A stretch of 64,000 nt of DNA from Morinoia aosen (lineage: Eukaryota > Arthropoda > Malacostraca > Amphipoda > Talitridae), in the NCBI GenBank assembly GCA_030386875.1, contig CM059575.1, positions 51,738,859 through 51,802,858 on the forward strand, read 5' to 3'. Position numbers and translations under genes: made by a program. The notes under the pieces are model-generated. The model ran no database searches. It saw only the letters and a list, made by a program, of their open reading frames with translations, and had not been told where the DNA came from. Below, one piece after another: positions 36,966-48,120 of the stretch. Position 1 is the stretch's first letter, and the number at the start of each line of letters is the position of its first letter.

Positions 36966-37726
36966 AATGGCCGTTGCATTAGCCGTTTCGATGCCCATAA
37001 ATAGCCGTTTATCAGGGCTTAAAACAGGTGACATAGCGACCTGAAAGGGCTAATTTACTGCTTGAAAAAGACTTGTATCTTGGCTCACAACTGACTGAAA
37101 ACGCTCTGTAAAAGGCTAAGAATTTCAATTGGGTTAAACGAGTATATGTTGTATGAACTATTTGTATTCTTCATCTCCAACCAGAGCTGGACATTTTTAA
37201 AATACATTATAAATAGAGTATGCGCGACTTTGGGGGGACTGTGTGTGATGGCTTCCGCGAAGCAAAAGTCAGTTTGCTGCGCATGCCCTTATTTTATAAG
37301 TCCTTTGATATGGTATACAATCCTTGTTTGAATAATATGACAACACCCTAAAAAAATGATACGCTTGGCTGCTTCTTTCTGCTATCACAAACGAGTGTTG
37401 TTATATCTTTTTGTAACAGTACAAAATTTCAGTTCCCGATTTTGTGTTACTCGTGTTTGATGCAAATTATATCTATTACTCGTCAAAATGATATTTTGTT
37501 TAAATTTGTAATGAAAAAATTTATTTTTGTCCCACAACGTATGATTCGAAGCTACATTTATTCTCTTTTATCGTCAAAGAAAAGTGTTTGATGTTCTATA
37601 CGATGGCTCTTTAAAGCCACGTATGTTTTTGAAGTAAGAAAATTATCTTCGTACGAAAATTGTACAAAAAATTATTTCATCAATAATGATTTTATTGGAT
37701 GTGTGCGATTCATTCTTCCAGGGCTA

Positions 37727-38068
37727 ATCTGCTTTGACGGGATTGGTTTTCTACATAGGCAACGTATGTTTGTCATCGACGTACGTCATTCTGCTCATGT
37801 TTTGTTGTCGCGTAGTGTGTGGACGGAAACCGCGCTACATAAGCACGAACGAGACGCTGAACCGCGGGGAGTTCTACGCTCTGAGGAACTTACACTTATC
37901 TGCACTGACGGGTTTTATTCTCTACATGGGCAACGTATGTTTGTCGTCGAAATGTGTCATAGTGATAATGTTTTGTTGTCGCGTAGTGTGTGGACGGAAA
38001 CCGCGCTACAAAAGTACGGGCAAGAGTCTGGACCTAAACCAGTTCTACTATTTGAGGAACTTGCACCC
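37727..38068 (+). repeat. 171-bp tandem duplication (two copies) across intron end and exon 3 start
   Basis: Copy 1 is 37727-37897 and copy 2 is 37898-38068. Both begin ATCTGC..TGACGGG, contain the same polypyrimidine tract and TAG acceptor, and share TGTGTGGACGGAAACCGCGC. The exon parts diverge mainly after CGRKPRY (ISTNETLNRGEF against KSTGKSLDLNQF) and agree again at RNLH. The similarity stops just before PW. Confidence 0.9.
37816..37986 (+). CDS. Possible in-frame 5' extension of protease exon 3 (alternative acceptor)
   Basis: A second copy of the acceptor and exon start lies exactly 171 bp upstream. It encodes VCGRKPRYISTNETLNRG, then EFYALRNLH, and then runs on through the duplicated intron tail without a stop into exon 3. 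Because 171 is a multiple of three and both acceptors leave the same phase, either could join exon 2. Use of the upstream acceptor would add 57 residues, including a hydrophobic cysteine-bearing stretch (LTGFILYMGNVCLSS and VIVIMFCCRV). No donor follows the first copy, so it cannot act as a separate cassette. It may equally be an unused relic. Confidence 0.4.
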
Positions 38069-38164
38069 GTGGTTGGTGGGGCTGAAGCGGCGGGAACGAT
38101 ACGAGTGTAGCGCCACCCTCATCACGAGTACGTGGCTCATCACTGCGGCCCACTGTGTTGTCAG
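37987..38164 (+). CDS. Protease gene exon 3 (activation region and catalytic His)
   Basis: The acceptor tract TGTTTTGTTGTCGCGTAG ends at 37986 and the donor is GTAACT at 38165. The product runs VCGRKPRYKSTGKSLDLNQF, YYLRNLHPWLVGLKRRERYE, then CSATLITSTWLITAAHCVV. TAAHC carries the catalytic histidine (codon 38151-38153), and PWLVGL and the Cys before SATLI match chymotrypsin-fold positions. Where most family members have Ile-Val-Gly-Gly there is no such motif. The usual CGGSL is CSATL. Both departures fit the ModSP group better than ordinary trypsins. The Cys of CGRK is the expected partner of the later PACVDL cysteine. The 5' part of this exon, with its intron edge, is duplicated upstream (see 37727-38068). 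Confidence 0.85.
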
Positions 38165-38835
38165 GTAACTTTCAGGCACGTGTCTTCACGTTATTTCCTC
38201 GTAATGTGAAATTCATGTCGTAACGTAAGAAACAAATTTCCTTAGATATACTAACTTTCCCTGCTCGAGAAAACTTGCTAAAGTAAGCATGATTCTCCGG
38301 TTCAAGGCATTTGCCGTTATCTTTTCCGCTCTCAGATCAGTTTTAGAGAGACACTGAAGTGTAGAGTCCTGTGCAATGTGAGCTCCTTCTTGTCATTTAT
38401 CTAATTCATGTCTAATTAATCGAGTCACTCGAAGTTTCGATGTCAAATAATTGAGTTTAGGCTTAGTATTTAATTTTAGATTAATGTATTGGTCATGAAT
38501 AACGTTCATATTCAATCAGTACTTCGCTAACCTTGAGTCGTATCAAATTGGTGCAAAAGTAATGTCCGATTTACAAATGTTGGGTGAAAGGGAATAAGCC
38601 AATGACTACGGAAATATTCTGTGGGAAACCCATACAAATAGGATTAATACGACGAGGTCAATTACGAGATTTTTATTCTCCTCCAAGTCGAGGAAAATTA
38701 AAGTTCTTAAAAAGCCCTCAACGGAACATAGAAGGCAAACTCAAGGAATTATGCGACGTAACTATTAACAATGTCAACGCTCAAAGCGAATAGGAATTAC
38801 AGCATTTATCAAATTATTCGAAGGTTAAAATCTAA

Positions 38836-38943
38836 AACAGTGCGATTGGCGTCCCCTTGCACGGCTTGGGCAATGACATCGCTGCAAGGCTAGCGAACGA
38901 GGGGAGCGGTGTATTGCAGCGGGAATATTCCTCCAAGAATTGA
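38836..38943 (+). pseudogene. LINE RNase H-like fragment
   Basis: The frame reads NSAIGVPLHGLGNDIAARLA, NEGSGVLQREYSSKN, stop. The pattern V-P-x-H-x-G-x-x-G-N-x-x-A-x-x-L-A-x-E-G is the C-terminal RNase H motif of non-LTR retrotransposons, although His-x-Gly spacing is slightly off. Stops lie on both sides. The following 39000-39600 bases may be the 3' part of the same element. Confidence 0.5.
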
Positions 38944-40269
38944 GACTGAGGTTCTGGTCATCGGAGGCTCATCGTCGATCCAGGCGAATGTCTACCGTAG
39001 GACTCTTAACCAGTATAAGCAGTAGGCAGACAAGCAGTCCCAGATCAATTCAGTGGGACCCGGCTCAGCTGCAGCTGCAGTCCCACGGCTCAGCTGCAGT
39101 GAGAAGCGTCGAAATAAACCCTGCCGTCCAGTGCGTCCCTCTGCTCCGCCTCCTCACCCCAGGTTATTGAAGATGCAAGGTTGAAAATACTGCATGTAAG
39201 GATGAATAGTCTGGTTAGCAAGAAAAAGGAGAGCAGCTGGGGCCTTTGTAGTTCAGCTCAAGAATCGAAATACTAACAAGGCCTACCCAACCACAGCAAT
39301 GCTAACCTGAGTTATAGTTGTGCCTCAGTGTGGTGGGCACTTCCGGAGTCACGAAGTATTGACGTAAAGAGGTAAAGTAGAGAATTGCTCCCGTAGAGCC
39401 GAAACAGTTAGGAAGCTAGAGTTAGATTATCAAGTTAAGTTTTACCCGGTGACCTAGACAGCCTACTAGCTGCCAGCCGGCAGGCCCCAGGTAAAGATAA
39501 TTAAAGAGAAATTTAAGATAATTTGAGCCAAGTCTACTCTTTAATCAATTTAAAAAGGCAGTAAGGTTAAATACACACGCACTCTCACATTCACACAATT
39601 ACAGCAAGGCAAGAAGCAAGTTAATCAAGCGTAGTGATGACGGTAGTAGTAAGTGGTAGAAATCTAGTCGGCAAGAAACGACTAAGAAATAAGCAAGAAG
39701 GATTTAAGAAATTAACATTAAAGAGGAAGCGGGCGAGGAAGCACGGAGGATGGCGAGATACCGCAGGTCCATCGCAGTAGGATCGACGGCACGGTATACG
39801 TAAAAGCACGCCATACCTTAAGTCTACCATGATCGACGGCCAGGTGAGTCGACAAGAATGGAAGCCCGCAAGGCACTATTGCTCCCGAGATAGAGTTTGC
39901 TCTTTAAGTGCGGCGGTTATCGAACCGAAGACGCCAATATAAAAAGCACTTAATTGGTGACGCACACAGAGAGGTTAAGGTAGAGAGGTTCAAAATATCT
40001 AATGAAAAACAGCTAAGGAAGCTCTCAGCTCAGCTGCCCGAAGCCACGTTGATCTGAAAGTAAGGTTCGAATCCCTATGCGCCTCTCAAGGCAATGGGGA
40101 ATGTAAGAATTCTCCATAATTCATTCATTAACACACTTTCCATTGCGCTTGATGACTTCTTTTCACCATTCAACGAGCTTATGAATGCCTTGCTGGTAAA
40201 ATTTTGTAGGCTTAGAATCAAAATACAAATTCAACTCTTATTCAATCTCTTCTCTTGTTGTTCACCTAA

Positions 40270-41625
40270 GTTTACGAAAATAGTTCAGTAGTTCTCGGAA
40301 CAAATGGAAATCAGAAGCAGGTGTCTGGGCCTCGTCTAACGATTTTGCAATTTCCCTTGTAACAGCTAGTACACCTTTTCTCGTTTTATAACCACGTTCC
40401 TTCAAAATGTACCGACGAACTGCAAGTTTAACAACGACGAAACATTGAGTATAACAGGGAATAGAAATATAGAGACAGTGTCGCAAAAAATAACAACAAC
40501 GACAAATTATAGCGACACCAGGCAAAATGAATGACAGTGAAACTATATATCAAAACAAAGAAACAACGTGTAATGACAGAGTCGGTTTATTGTAACAACG
40601 TTCAAAAAGGATAACAATTACACAAAAAATAGTAACGTACGTGTATATTATTGTAACAAATTAACAATTTCTGACAGAATTTTTTATAAGTAAAATAAAC
40701 AGTAAAGTAGCATATAACGTAGTACACGATGCATATTCAGACTATGCATACAAAGTTATTGATAATTACAATAAAGAATAAACATCATATGTATGTATCA
40801 CACGAGGACCGGCCACGTCAGAGTTGTTCTGGAAAATTCCAGTACTTCCCGGTCGGATATTACATCATCCAATGACCGGAAAGTAATGGAATGTACATAT
40901 GTAGTCCCATATGTTTTATTGTCGGGTGGCATTGATGCTCCCGAAAGTGAAAATATCGAATGTCGAAATCCCGATTATCCAAATCCCAAAAATCAAAATC
41001 CCGAATGTTGTAATCAGGGTTGCCAACTGGCCTGTACAGTATGTATTTCACTGCCAAATATGGTCGGGAATTAGATATTCGAGATTTTGATTTCTGGAAT
41101 TTTGACATTCGGGATTTCAAGGTGTACCCATTATTTTCAATTTTTTTAACAAGGAATTAAAAAAAAAAAGATTTCTCTCGTCAATAGGGTTTAAAAGATG
41201 TTGTTACATTTTATGACTCTTCGTTACTATTTTTTGCATCTGTTACATTATTTTGAACCTGTGATACTGGCTACTTGAAGCATTGTTACAAGATTTGCCT
41301 ATTTGTTAAAGAAAATGATCGTCTGTTGCAACATTCTGAGAGTGTTATACAATTTGAAGCAACGTTACATTTATTTGTCTCTGTCACTACATTTTGCATC
41401 TGTTATCAATTTTGCAGCATCGTCACTGGATTTGTACTGGATGTTGTTATATTTAAGCCGCTGTTATTAGTTTTTATTCGCTGTTGTATGATTATGCAAA
41501 CTGTTGCTATATTGTTTTGACGTGTGGTTATAAAACGAGAAAAGGTGTAGGACTCGCGGACACAAGAACATTCAACAGATCTGAATCAAATGTTCTTGGA
41601 CGACTCTTTTTGGCTTATTCTTTGA
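40270..41625. mobile_element. Inverted-repeat element, about 1.35 kb
   Basis: ACACCTTTTCTCGTTTTATA at 40370 is reversed at 41530 (TATAAAACGAGAAAAGGTGT). AATAGTAACG near 40630 is reversed near 41222. The arms carry degenerate GTTAC/GTAAC words at intervals of 20-30 bases, and the loop (40940-41120) holds a second palindrome built on AAATCCCGA/TCGGGATTT. Confidence 0.65.
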
Positions 41626-43129
41626 AGTAAAATTACCCCTTCGGAACCAAGAAAATCATCCACTTTAACTTCTTCCATTTCCTACATCATCCCCATAAGT
41701 GTTTTGGATAGATTTTGCGCCACACTTGCTTGTAACACCTTTATGAAACTCGTAGAGCAAAATATTTCATATGTAATCTTAAGGTAGGACAAACACGAAT
41801 ACCAATACTTATCGAAAATATGAACGTGACAGAGATAATCTGAAAAAATCGTTAATTTTTGTCTCAGAAATACACTACACTAAAGCAGAATGAAAGTAAT
41901 TGACAAATCCAATTTCAAGCATTATTCTGAAAATCGAACTTTACTTTTACACCAACTTGATATAAGTGTAACTTAATTTGTCTAAAGCCCTCAATCTTTA
42001 AGCTTTTAGGGTATATAAACGGACCTCTTGATTGTAGGGTGCAAAGGCGCAGTCCGTTGTGGGATCTCGAAAATAGAGGCAAGATACCTATCCAATTTTT
42101 CAGTACTCCTCCTTCTAATTTATTAATGTAGATTACCGAACAAAATCTTACAATTTGAAAGATAACCGTTGCCTGGTACTTTCCCCTCTGAAGGTGAACA
42201 CAATGGCTGCATAAAATCCATACATTTCGCACGTAAAAAATATGATCAGCGATGTTAGGTGTATATTTATTCGTCGTTCGTGTAATGGGAAAAATGGGGA
42301 GCTAATGATCGAGAACTGTACTAGCGCCCGCCCTACTGTGCACTACAGTCTAGCTGCATCTCCAAAATCCCAGCTCGTTAGGCTTCAATAAGTTCCGTTT
42401 GCTGGATGAAAAGGAATTCTTTCTAGTTGCGCCTCAGGGCGTCCGTTATACATTTTCTAACCAACAATGACGCCTGGCTGCTTTCTTTCTGATCAAATTT
42501 ATTCGTATCAAATTTTCTATGAATAAAAACGACCGGGCCCACTTTTGCAGTAGATTAAGTGATACCGGATCTGATGATCTGGAGATGAGATGATTTCAAC
42601 TTGGAAGTTAGGGTCGACGGCAGCCGGGGCTTTTTTTACGGCGTACAGTCCCTCCTATTATAATTCATACACTCACAATAGTTTATTCCAAGAATATATA
42701 TCACTAATCTTTGATAAACAAGTTTTTTAAGCACTTTCCTTGCGACATGAGTTTCCTCTAACAACTGACTCCTTCCCTAGGGGTATTTGTATGTATCATT
42801 TAGTTTTTTTTTGTCAGTGTGGCTCTTTGTTTTTTATTTGAAAGTTCTCTCTGAAATAAGAATTAAGAAAAATTGCACTTTAATGGGCTGTAATATAGCG
42901 TCAAAATAGTATCCTCAATTCATACGCTTATTTCATGTTTTCTTTAAGCACTTTTCTTCACTGCGAACATACTTGCGCTTCACCGTGTTACGCACGACGG
43001 TTTTGTAAGTCGAACTGGGTTTCCCCCACGTCCAAGAGTTTCCTTGTATGTTCTTTTTATCCTCTTATGGCAAAGCCAATCATCACGCAAGTACTTCAGA
43101 GGTGTTTGTTTTTGTTGAGAAAAATGTTA

Positions 43130-43300
43130 TTGTACGAAAATTTTGGCGAGTTAGAAAAATTCAATTGTGTTTGCCGTGGATCTTTATAGGATAATTGTAC
43201 GAAAATTTTTTTAAAATTATTTGGGAGAGTTAAAATAAATTCAATTTTGTTTGCCGTGTATCTTAATAGTTGCCGTGTATCTTTATAGGATAATTACATC
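43130..43300 (+). repeat. Local duplication
   Basis: GTACGAAAATTTT...AATTCAATT..GTTTGCCGTG followed by ATCTTTATAGGATAATT appears twice, with an extra partial GCCGTGTATCTT copy. Confidence 0.75.
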
Positions 43301-43534
43301 AATCTAGGAGGATGCATTTGTATTCGAGTAAAATTAAAAAGCGCACTCCAACCGTAACCGTGTAGCTTCAACGTGTTGTATGTGGGATTTCTGAAATTCA
43401 ACATGTGTACATGTGTTAGTCGAAACGGTCGTATGGGCACAGCGAAATTTTTGTGGTCTAAGCAATCTCAAGAGGCCTGGGCAGTGTTTAGAGTAGATGG
43501 CGACTTAACTTGACGGCGAAGGAATTTATGAGGG

Positions 43535-43790
43535 AACTTGGCAGTGAACTGCCTGGCCTACAAAGATCTCTTACATAGGCAGAAAAATCTTTCCACAAAA
43601 GTGCTTGTAGGTAGGGTGATGTTAAAATAACATAGGGGAGAAGAGGGTTGAGAGGCTTCGGCCGGACGACATAGGGTGAAATTTAATTACAAACCCTTTA
43701 AAGCGTTAGTCACAACGGCCGAGGACTCTAGCCACAAGTGGTTGACAGATTTATGGGGTTCGATGTGTAAGCTTGGGGAGCCCGAGAAAG
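43535..43790 (+). repeat. Dispersed repeat, copy B (inverted to copy A)
   Basis: TAGGCAGAAAAATCTTTCCA, AGAGGCTTCGGCCGGACGAC and GGTTCGATGTGTAAGCTTGG correspond to the copy near 22.2 kb. The adjoining 43800-44060 is purine-rich and may belong to the same element. Confidence 0.75.
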
Positions 43791-44994
43791 CGAGCGGTCG
43801 CAGCAAAAAGTAAACAACCTCAGAAGAAGGCGGAGATTACAGCGCGCTGGTCAAAGCATTTCAACAGCAAATAAAAAAAACCAGCCTCATGGAAAACCAA
43901 CTGAAAAATCAGAGGGGAATGGAGGCGGACGCTTACGAAGCCGCGTAGAACACAATTGGGGGAGCTAGATAAGAGGGCAGTCCTTAAAATCAGGACAAGC
44001 AGCTCAAGGGACTGAAGACTCAGTAAATTTTGGTGTGCCGTCTGACAAGGTAGAGCGAAACTAAGTGTAAACTGGAAATAATATTACACTCTGAAAAACG
44101 TGAATACGCGCTGTATAATATTTAAAATTTGACTTATATAAAGCGTAGTACTTATCGAAATGTACTTTTCAATAGATTAAAATTTTTTGTCCACTATTTT
44201 CAGAAGGGTGGCGAACCTCCTCCCAACCAAACAATGGTGGTTATTAACAAAAAATTATTTGCTTCATCAGGGCGGTGAGACTTTCCTTTTGTTCATGATA
44301 AATGCTGTTCGATAAGATAGATGCATATAATGGAAATTAGTGCCGGTGAATTAAATGTTGATTGATACATGAGCAAATTTTAGAATGAAAGTAATGGGTA
44401 AATCTCATTATATTGCTGGGTGGGAGGTTGTTGTTGATAATACTTCTGCAAGGAGGAATTGACACGTGGTTGTGATTCAGTGTGTGATTCAGGAATTCAT
44501 CGTGTCAGGAATGCGTGATGAATCACACACGTGATTCAGGAAAGTGATTCAGGAATTCGAACTGAAGCAGGACGTGAGCGAATGAATTTGTGGGCTGAAT
44601 CTGATAATCTTCTGTCCCAGTGGAGTGCGCAAGCTGGCATAATTTGTAAAGTGTTTCGATGTGTAGCAACATGGAATAAATTCGGCCGGCCGATTAGGTA
44701 GGCAGCGCTTGTAGAATTCACAATTTCAGTAATTTCCTATAAGGTGGCTGTAGTAGGGTGCATTTACCATGAGAATAATATTAGCCCTTCCATATGGAGT
44801 TTTATAACCCGTCTTCGCCAGTACCATATTTCACCGAGGCAGCTGGCGCAAGAAAAAGGCGCTTTTTGTAAGTGGTAACCCTACTCATCGGTGAGTACCA
44901 CCCTAATTTTGGTATATGTACCAATTGTTTGTCTTTTTCTTTAGTGACTGTGTTCTTTTATATCTCCTTGCATTTCTTGTGTATTGTGTTATTT

Positions 44995-45095
44995 GTTGGA
45001 GGTACGCCAATCCCTCTATTCCGAGAACCTGATTTCCTTATTAATGCAAATTTATATGGAGGCGGGACTATCTCTCGTGAAATTTTATTACCGCC
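44995..45095. mobile_element. Inverted counterpart of the repeat at 9970-10062
   Basis: CCAATCCCTCTATTCCGAGA, ACCTGATTTCC and GGAGGCGGGACTATCTCTCG match the other copy in reverse orientation, about 35 kb away. Confidence 0.55.
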
Positions 45096-45697
45096 CAATT
45101 TGAACGTGGCTGTCTCTGTTGGTCACCCTGGTGATCGTATTCTCCTGCCCTCAAATCATCAGACTTAATGACTCTTTTTGGAAAGCTTTACAACATTTAC
45201 ATTGTATTTCTTTTAGCACTTTATGTTCCGAGCTCCGAGGTTCGCTTATCGCTATCTAAACAAACGCGTGCTCAAGACCCTGTCTCGAAAATGAAGGCGG
45301 GTGAAGGAAATATAGCACCAGTGCAATACACTTTTACTGTTGTTTCCAGTTTAGTTATGAGTTTACACTGGCAGTACAACTGCCCTTCGCCAGTCGTGGA
45401 GGACCAAGCCATGAAGGTTTGGTAGCGCAGGACCACGGCTGACCCACCGGCACACACGAATTAGAAGGCCGAGATCGGGCTGCAAACAAATAATTGGGTT
45501 AACAAGGATCCCAAGGAAGCGGATGGGTGTGAGCTGGAAGCAAAGATTACTCTATTATAAATGTTGTGAGATTAAAAAGAAAGAAGACCAATTTGAAGAC
45601 TTTACAAGTATTACGAAATTTAGAAGAATAGCAATATACTAGCAATATTTCATCTGTTTTTACAATTACAGATCAGCAATATTTCACCGATAAGTTT

Positions 45698-45945
45698 TTA
45701 TTCATAAATTAGAAATAAGTTAGCAATAAGGTTTCATTCATAAATTAGCAATGAGTTAGCAATAGGTTTCATTCATAAATTAGCAATGAGTTAGCAATAA
45801 GGTTTCATTCATAAATTAGTAATGAGTAAGCAATAGCTTTCATTCATAAATTAGCAATGAGTTAGCAATAAGGTTTCATTCATAAATTAGCAATGATTTA
45901 GCAATAAGGTTTCATTTAAAATTAGCAATAAGTTACGTTTTAGAT
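45698..45945 (+). repeat. Minisatellite, 35/36-bp unit, about 6.5 copies
   Basis: The unit contains CATAAATTAGCAATGAGTTA, then GCAATAAGGTTTCATT. CATAAATT recurs at 45703, 45739, 45774, 45810, 45845 and 45881, so spacing alternates between 36 and 35. Confidence 0.9.
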
Positions 45946-45959
45946 TAGCAGCAAGTTTC

Positions 45960-46900
45960 CCCAGCTCAATCGCTTCCCTCTATAGAGACCTGACGCCCGC
46001 ACCGACCAACACTGAATTTGTAGTAAGGATGGAGTGGGGAACCGACATCGTTAAGATGGAGGATTCGCTACGAAGGGTCGACCGTACACAGCGCTATATG
46101 TCCCTGCGACCCACCTCGTAAGCGAACTGGCTCCGTAATCTCCGCCGCGGTGGTCTGCAGGAAGTCAAAGAGGTTGCCATCGGTGCCACCGGTGCGGTGC
46201 TGTCGAGGCGACTAACAGCTCATGGTAGCTCTAGAGGCCCGCAGCCGAGCAACCCATGTGACGCGACTGCGTTGTAGAGCGCGAGACCCATCCTCTGCAG
46301 AGCTCGAGAGCAGTCGCGACGCCCACCGCAGCCGCCAGCCCAAGGAGCCACCGCCTCTTAAAGCCCCGTACAGACCTTGCGTTCCCATATTGCCTGTGAT
46401 CGTCGCAGTGGCGTTGCAAAAGAACCGCTCCTGGCCAGGCTTGACTGACTGCATTAACAGCCAGTTATCATTATCAGCAGTCTAAAAAATGATTTAGATC
46501 CTTAATTGCTATTCATACATGGTTGTCGTAGTACATGAGAGGGGAAGGATGTTTAATAACGACGATGCGCTGTGCGAAGCCGCGAAGACTATAGCCGCGG
46601 AGAGATCGCGGAGCGCTACAACCTTTATCAATGCCTTCCGCTATCACACTGACTAGCCACGCATGCCGCATGCGACAAGAATCGGGTACGCTCAACTTCG
46701 TGGTGAGCATGAAAAATCTTCTTCCGTAGCGGTCGGAGAGCCATCTGCAGTTCGTCTAAGCGGCATCAAGCACTATGCTAACGCAAGGTCTGGACGGGGC
46801 TTTACTCAGCCATGGTGACAAGTCTTGACAATGGTCATCAAAAAGGTGTCAACGACGGAAGAAAACAGAGAGGTCAAGTAGCGTTAACGTGCTGATGGTT
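45960..46900. other. GC-rich island
   Basis: This block is much richer in G+C and CpG than anything around it. Several frames on both strands are open for 60-90 codons, which is expected of GC-rich DNA and gives no clear product. It is probably a relatively young mobile-element fragment or transferred DNA. Its left border is the 36-bp minisatellite. Confidence 0.4.
46519..46812 (+). pseudogene. CpG-rich open frame broken by one TAG
   Basis: From ATG 46519 the frame reads MVVVVHERGRMFNNDDALCE, AAKTIAAERSRSATTFINAF, RYHTD to TAG 46654. It then stays open with similar composition (PRMPHATRIGYAQLRGE ... SGRGFTQPW) to TGA about 46810. The continuity across one stop suggests a decayed coding piece within the GC-rich island. 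No family recognised. Confidence 0.25.
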
Positions 46901-47770
46901 GGGCGTGAATTCCTATTTTTTGTGCGGAGATGCTGGAGATCTACTTCTTATGTGTGCAAATGACAGATGGTCAGGTCGGAAATGACAATATCACTGTATC
47001 GGTCTGACCCCGTTAGCATCCTTATAGTCAATAATGGTTATATTGTACACCCTGGGCCTCAAATTTTCTCAGTCACATTGTAGAGTTTGACCTTTGGCTT
47101 CTCAAGCATCCAGCTCCAAGAATTAATTTGTTGTTATTTGATTAACTTTCAGTATTATTTATTCAAATGCTATTGTGAGGTTTACTACAGCTACTGTCAG
47201 ATTTAAAGAACAAACGCCGTTTCTATAAGAAGACTTTCGTTTGTCTATACTAAATGAAACATGGAAAGCAGGAAAGTAAAAATAGACTTGAAAATGTAAG
47301 GGTCCAATTTCAATTGCAAGAGGGGAATAAAGTTCAATACGTGCGACCCAAATGTCATCATTGCCCGAGAACCTTTATGCCTTCGATAGTTTCTTCTGCA
47401 CAGATCAGTGAGTGAAAACGAGAGGGAGAGCGAGAAAGATAAAGGGGAAGAAAAATGGATACAACAAAAAGGGGCAGTTGCATCCTATGTTAGAAATTGA
47501 ATTATAAGGTCTCGATGATATTACTTACACGTAGAATTCTCTGGATTTGATAATTGAACTTGGGTCACGACTTTTCCAGCCTTTGGAGTCGTGATCCTTC
47601 TCTACTATATCTGTTATAACGAAATTACATCTTTAGTTTCTGATAAATACTTTCTTTACTATCAACACTATTGCCATTGAAGCGTTTTAAAATAGTTTAT
47701 TTCACGCTCCATGATCAATTTTAAATTTAAAGATCGTCTTTTTGTCTTCCTGGGTTAATCTGGCAATATC

Positions 47771-47965
47771 ATGGTACAAAAAATATTCAACAAACTCAAC
47801 TTAGACATGTTGAACCTGACGTACACTAATGCAGCCGTAAAGACATTGGATATTGAATGCTATGACGAACATGTGACTATCCGCTTCAAGAGATGGAGTC
47901 ACATCTCACCAACACCCAAGCAGCTTGAGGACTACGTGCAGCGTCAGTACGACTCCCCTCAGTAA
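47771..47965 (+). CDS. Isolated 64-codon ORF, unknown
   Basis: The ORF reads from ATG 47771 to TAA 47963, with an in-frame TAA upstream at 47756, so the start is bounded. The product begins MVQKIFNKLNLDMLNLTYT and continues NAAVKTLDIECYDEHVTIRF, KRWSHISPTPKQLEDYV. Amino-acid make-up and the alternating hydrophobic strand (TLDIECYDEHVTIRF) look protein-like, and the local GC rises over the ORF. There is no clear splice acceptor ahead of it and no poly(A) signal noted just behind. It lies in the protease gene intron between exons 3 and 4. It could be a short gene, a retrocopy piece or a transposon fragment. Confidence 0.35.
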   Translation: MVQKIFNKLNLDMLNLTYTNAAVKTLDIECYDEHVTIRFKRWSHISPTPKQLEDYVQRQYDSPQ

Positions 47966-48004
47966 TGCCAACATATAATGACGATAAATATTCCCACTAG
48001 ATCG

Positions 48005-48120
48005 AAGCAGAGTTGTGGAATCGGAGTCGTGAGTTGGAGTCGTCGGAGTCATATGTTTTAGAGTAGAGTCGGAGTGTTGAACATGCTGAAGTCGCTATGC
48101 AGACGTAGTCGCTATTTGTG
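48005..48120. mobile_element. hAT-like end with GGAGTCG words
   Basis: CAGAGTTGTGGAATCGGAGT followed by repeated GGAGTCG resembles the termini of the element at 58058-60585. ACTCTGATTTCGGCTCTGAT at 48310 may be the opposite end. Confidence 0.4.

Noticed and set aside
38060-38110. PVVGGAEAAG in a second frame of protease exon 3, resembling a canonical VVGG protease start
   Set aside because: That frame stops at 38108 and cannot continue into TAAHC; the overlapping frame PWLVGLKRRE does. The VVGG is a coincidence of reading frame.
40021-40086. tRNA-like stretch with GGTTCGAATCC and CAGCTCAGCTG
   Set aside because: The T-arm-like word is present, but no consistent acceptor or anticodon stem can be drawn; at most a tRNA-derived scrap.
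45168-45425. 85-codon ORF with a hydrophobic N-terminus resembling a signal peptide
   Set aside because: It follows directly on a mariner-type repeat, has no splice or promoter context, and the downstream part is not protein-like.
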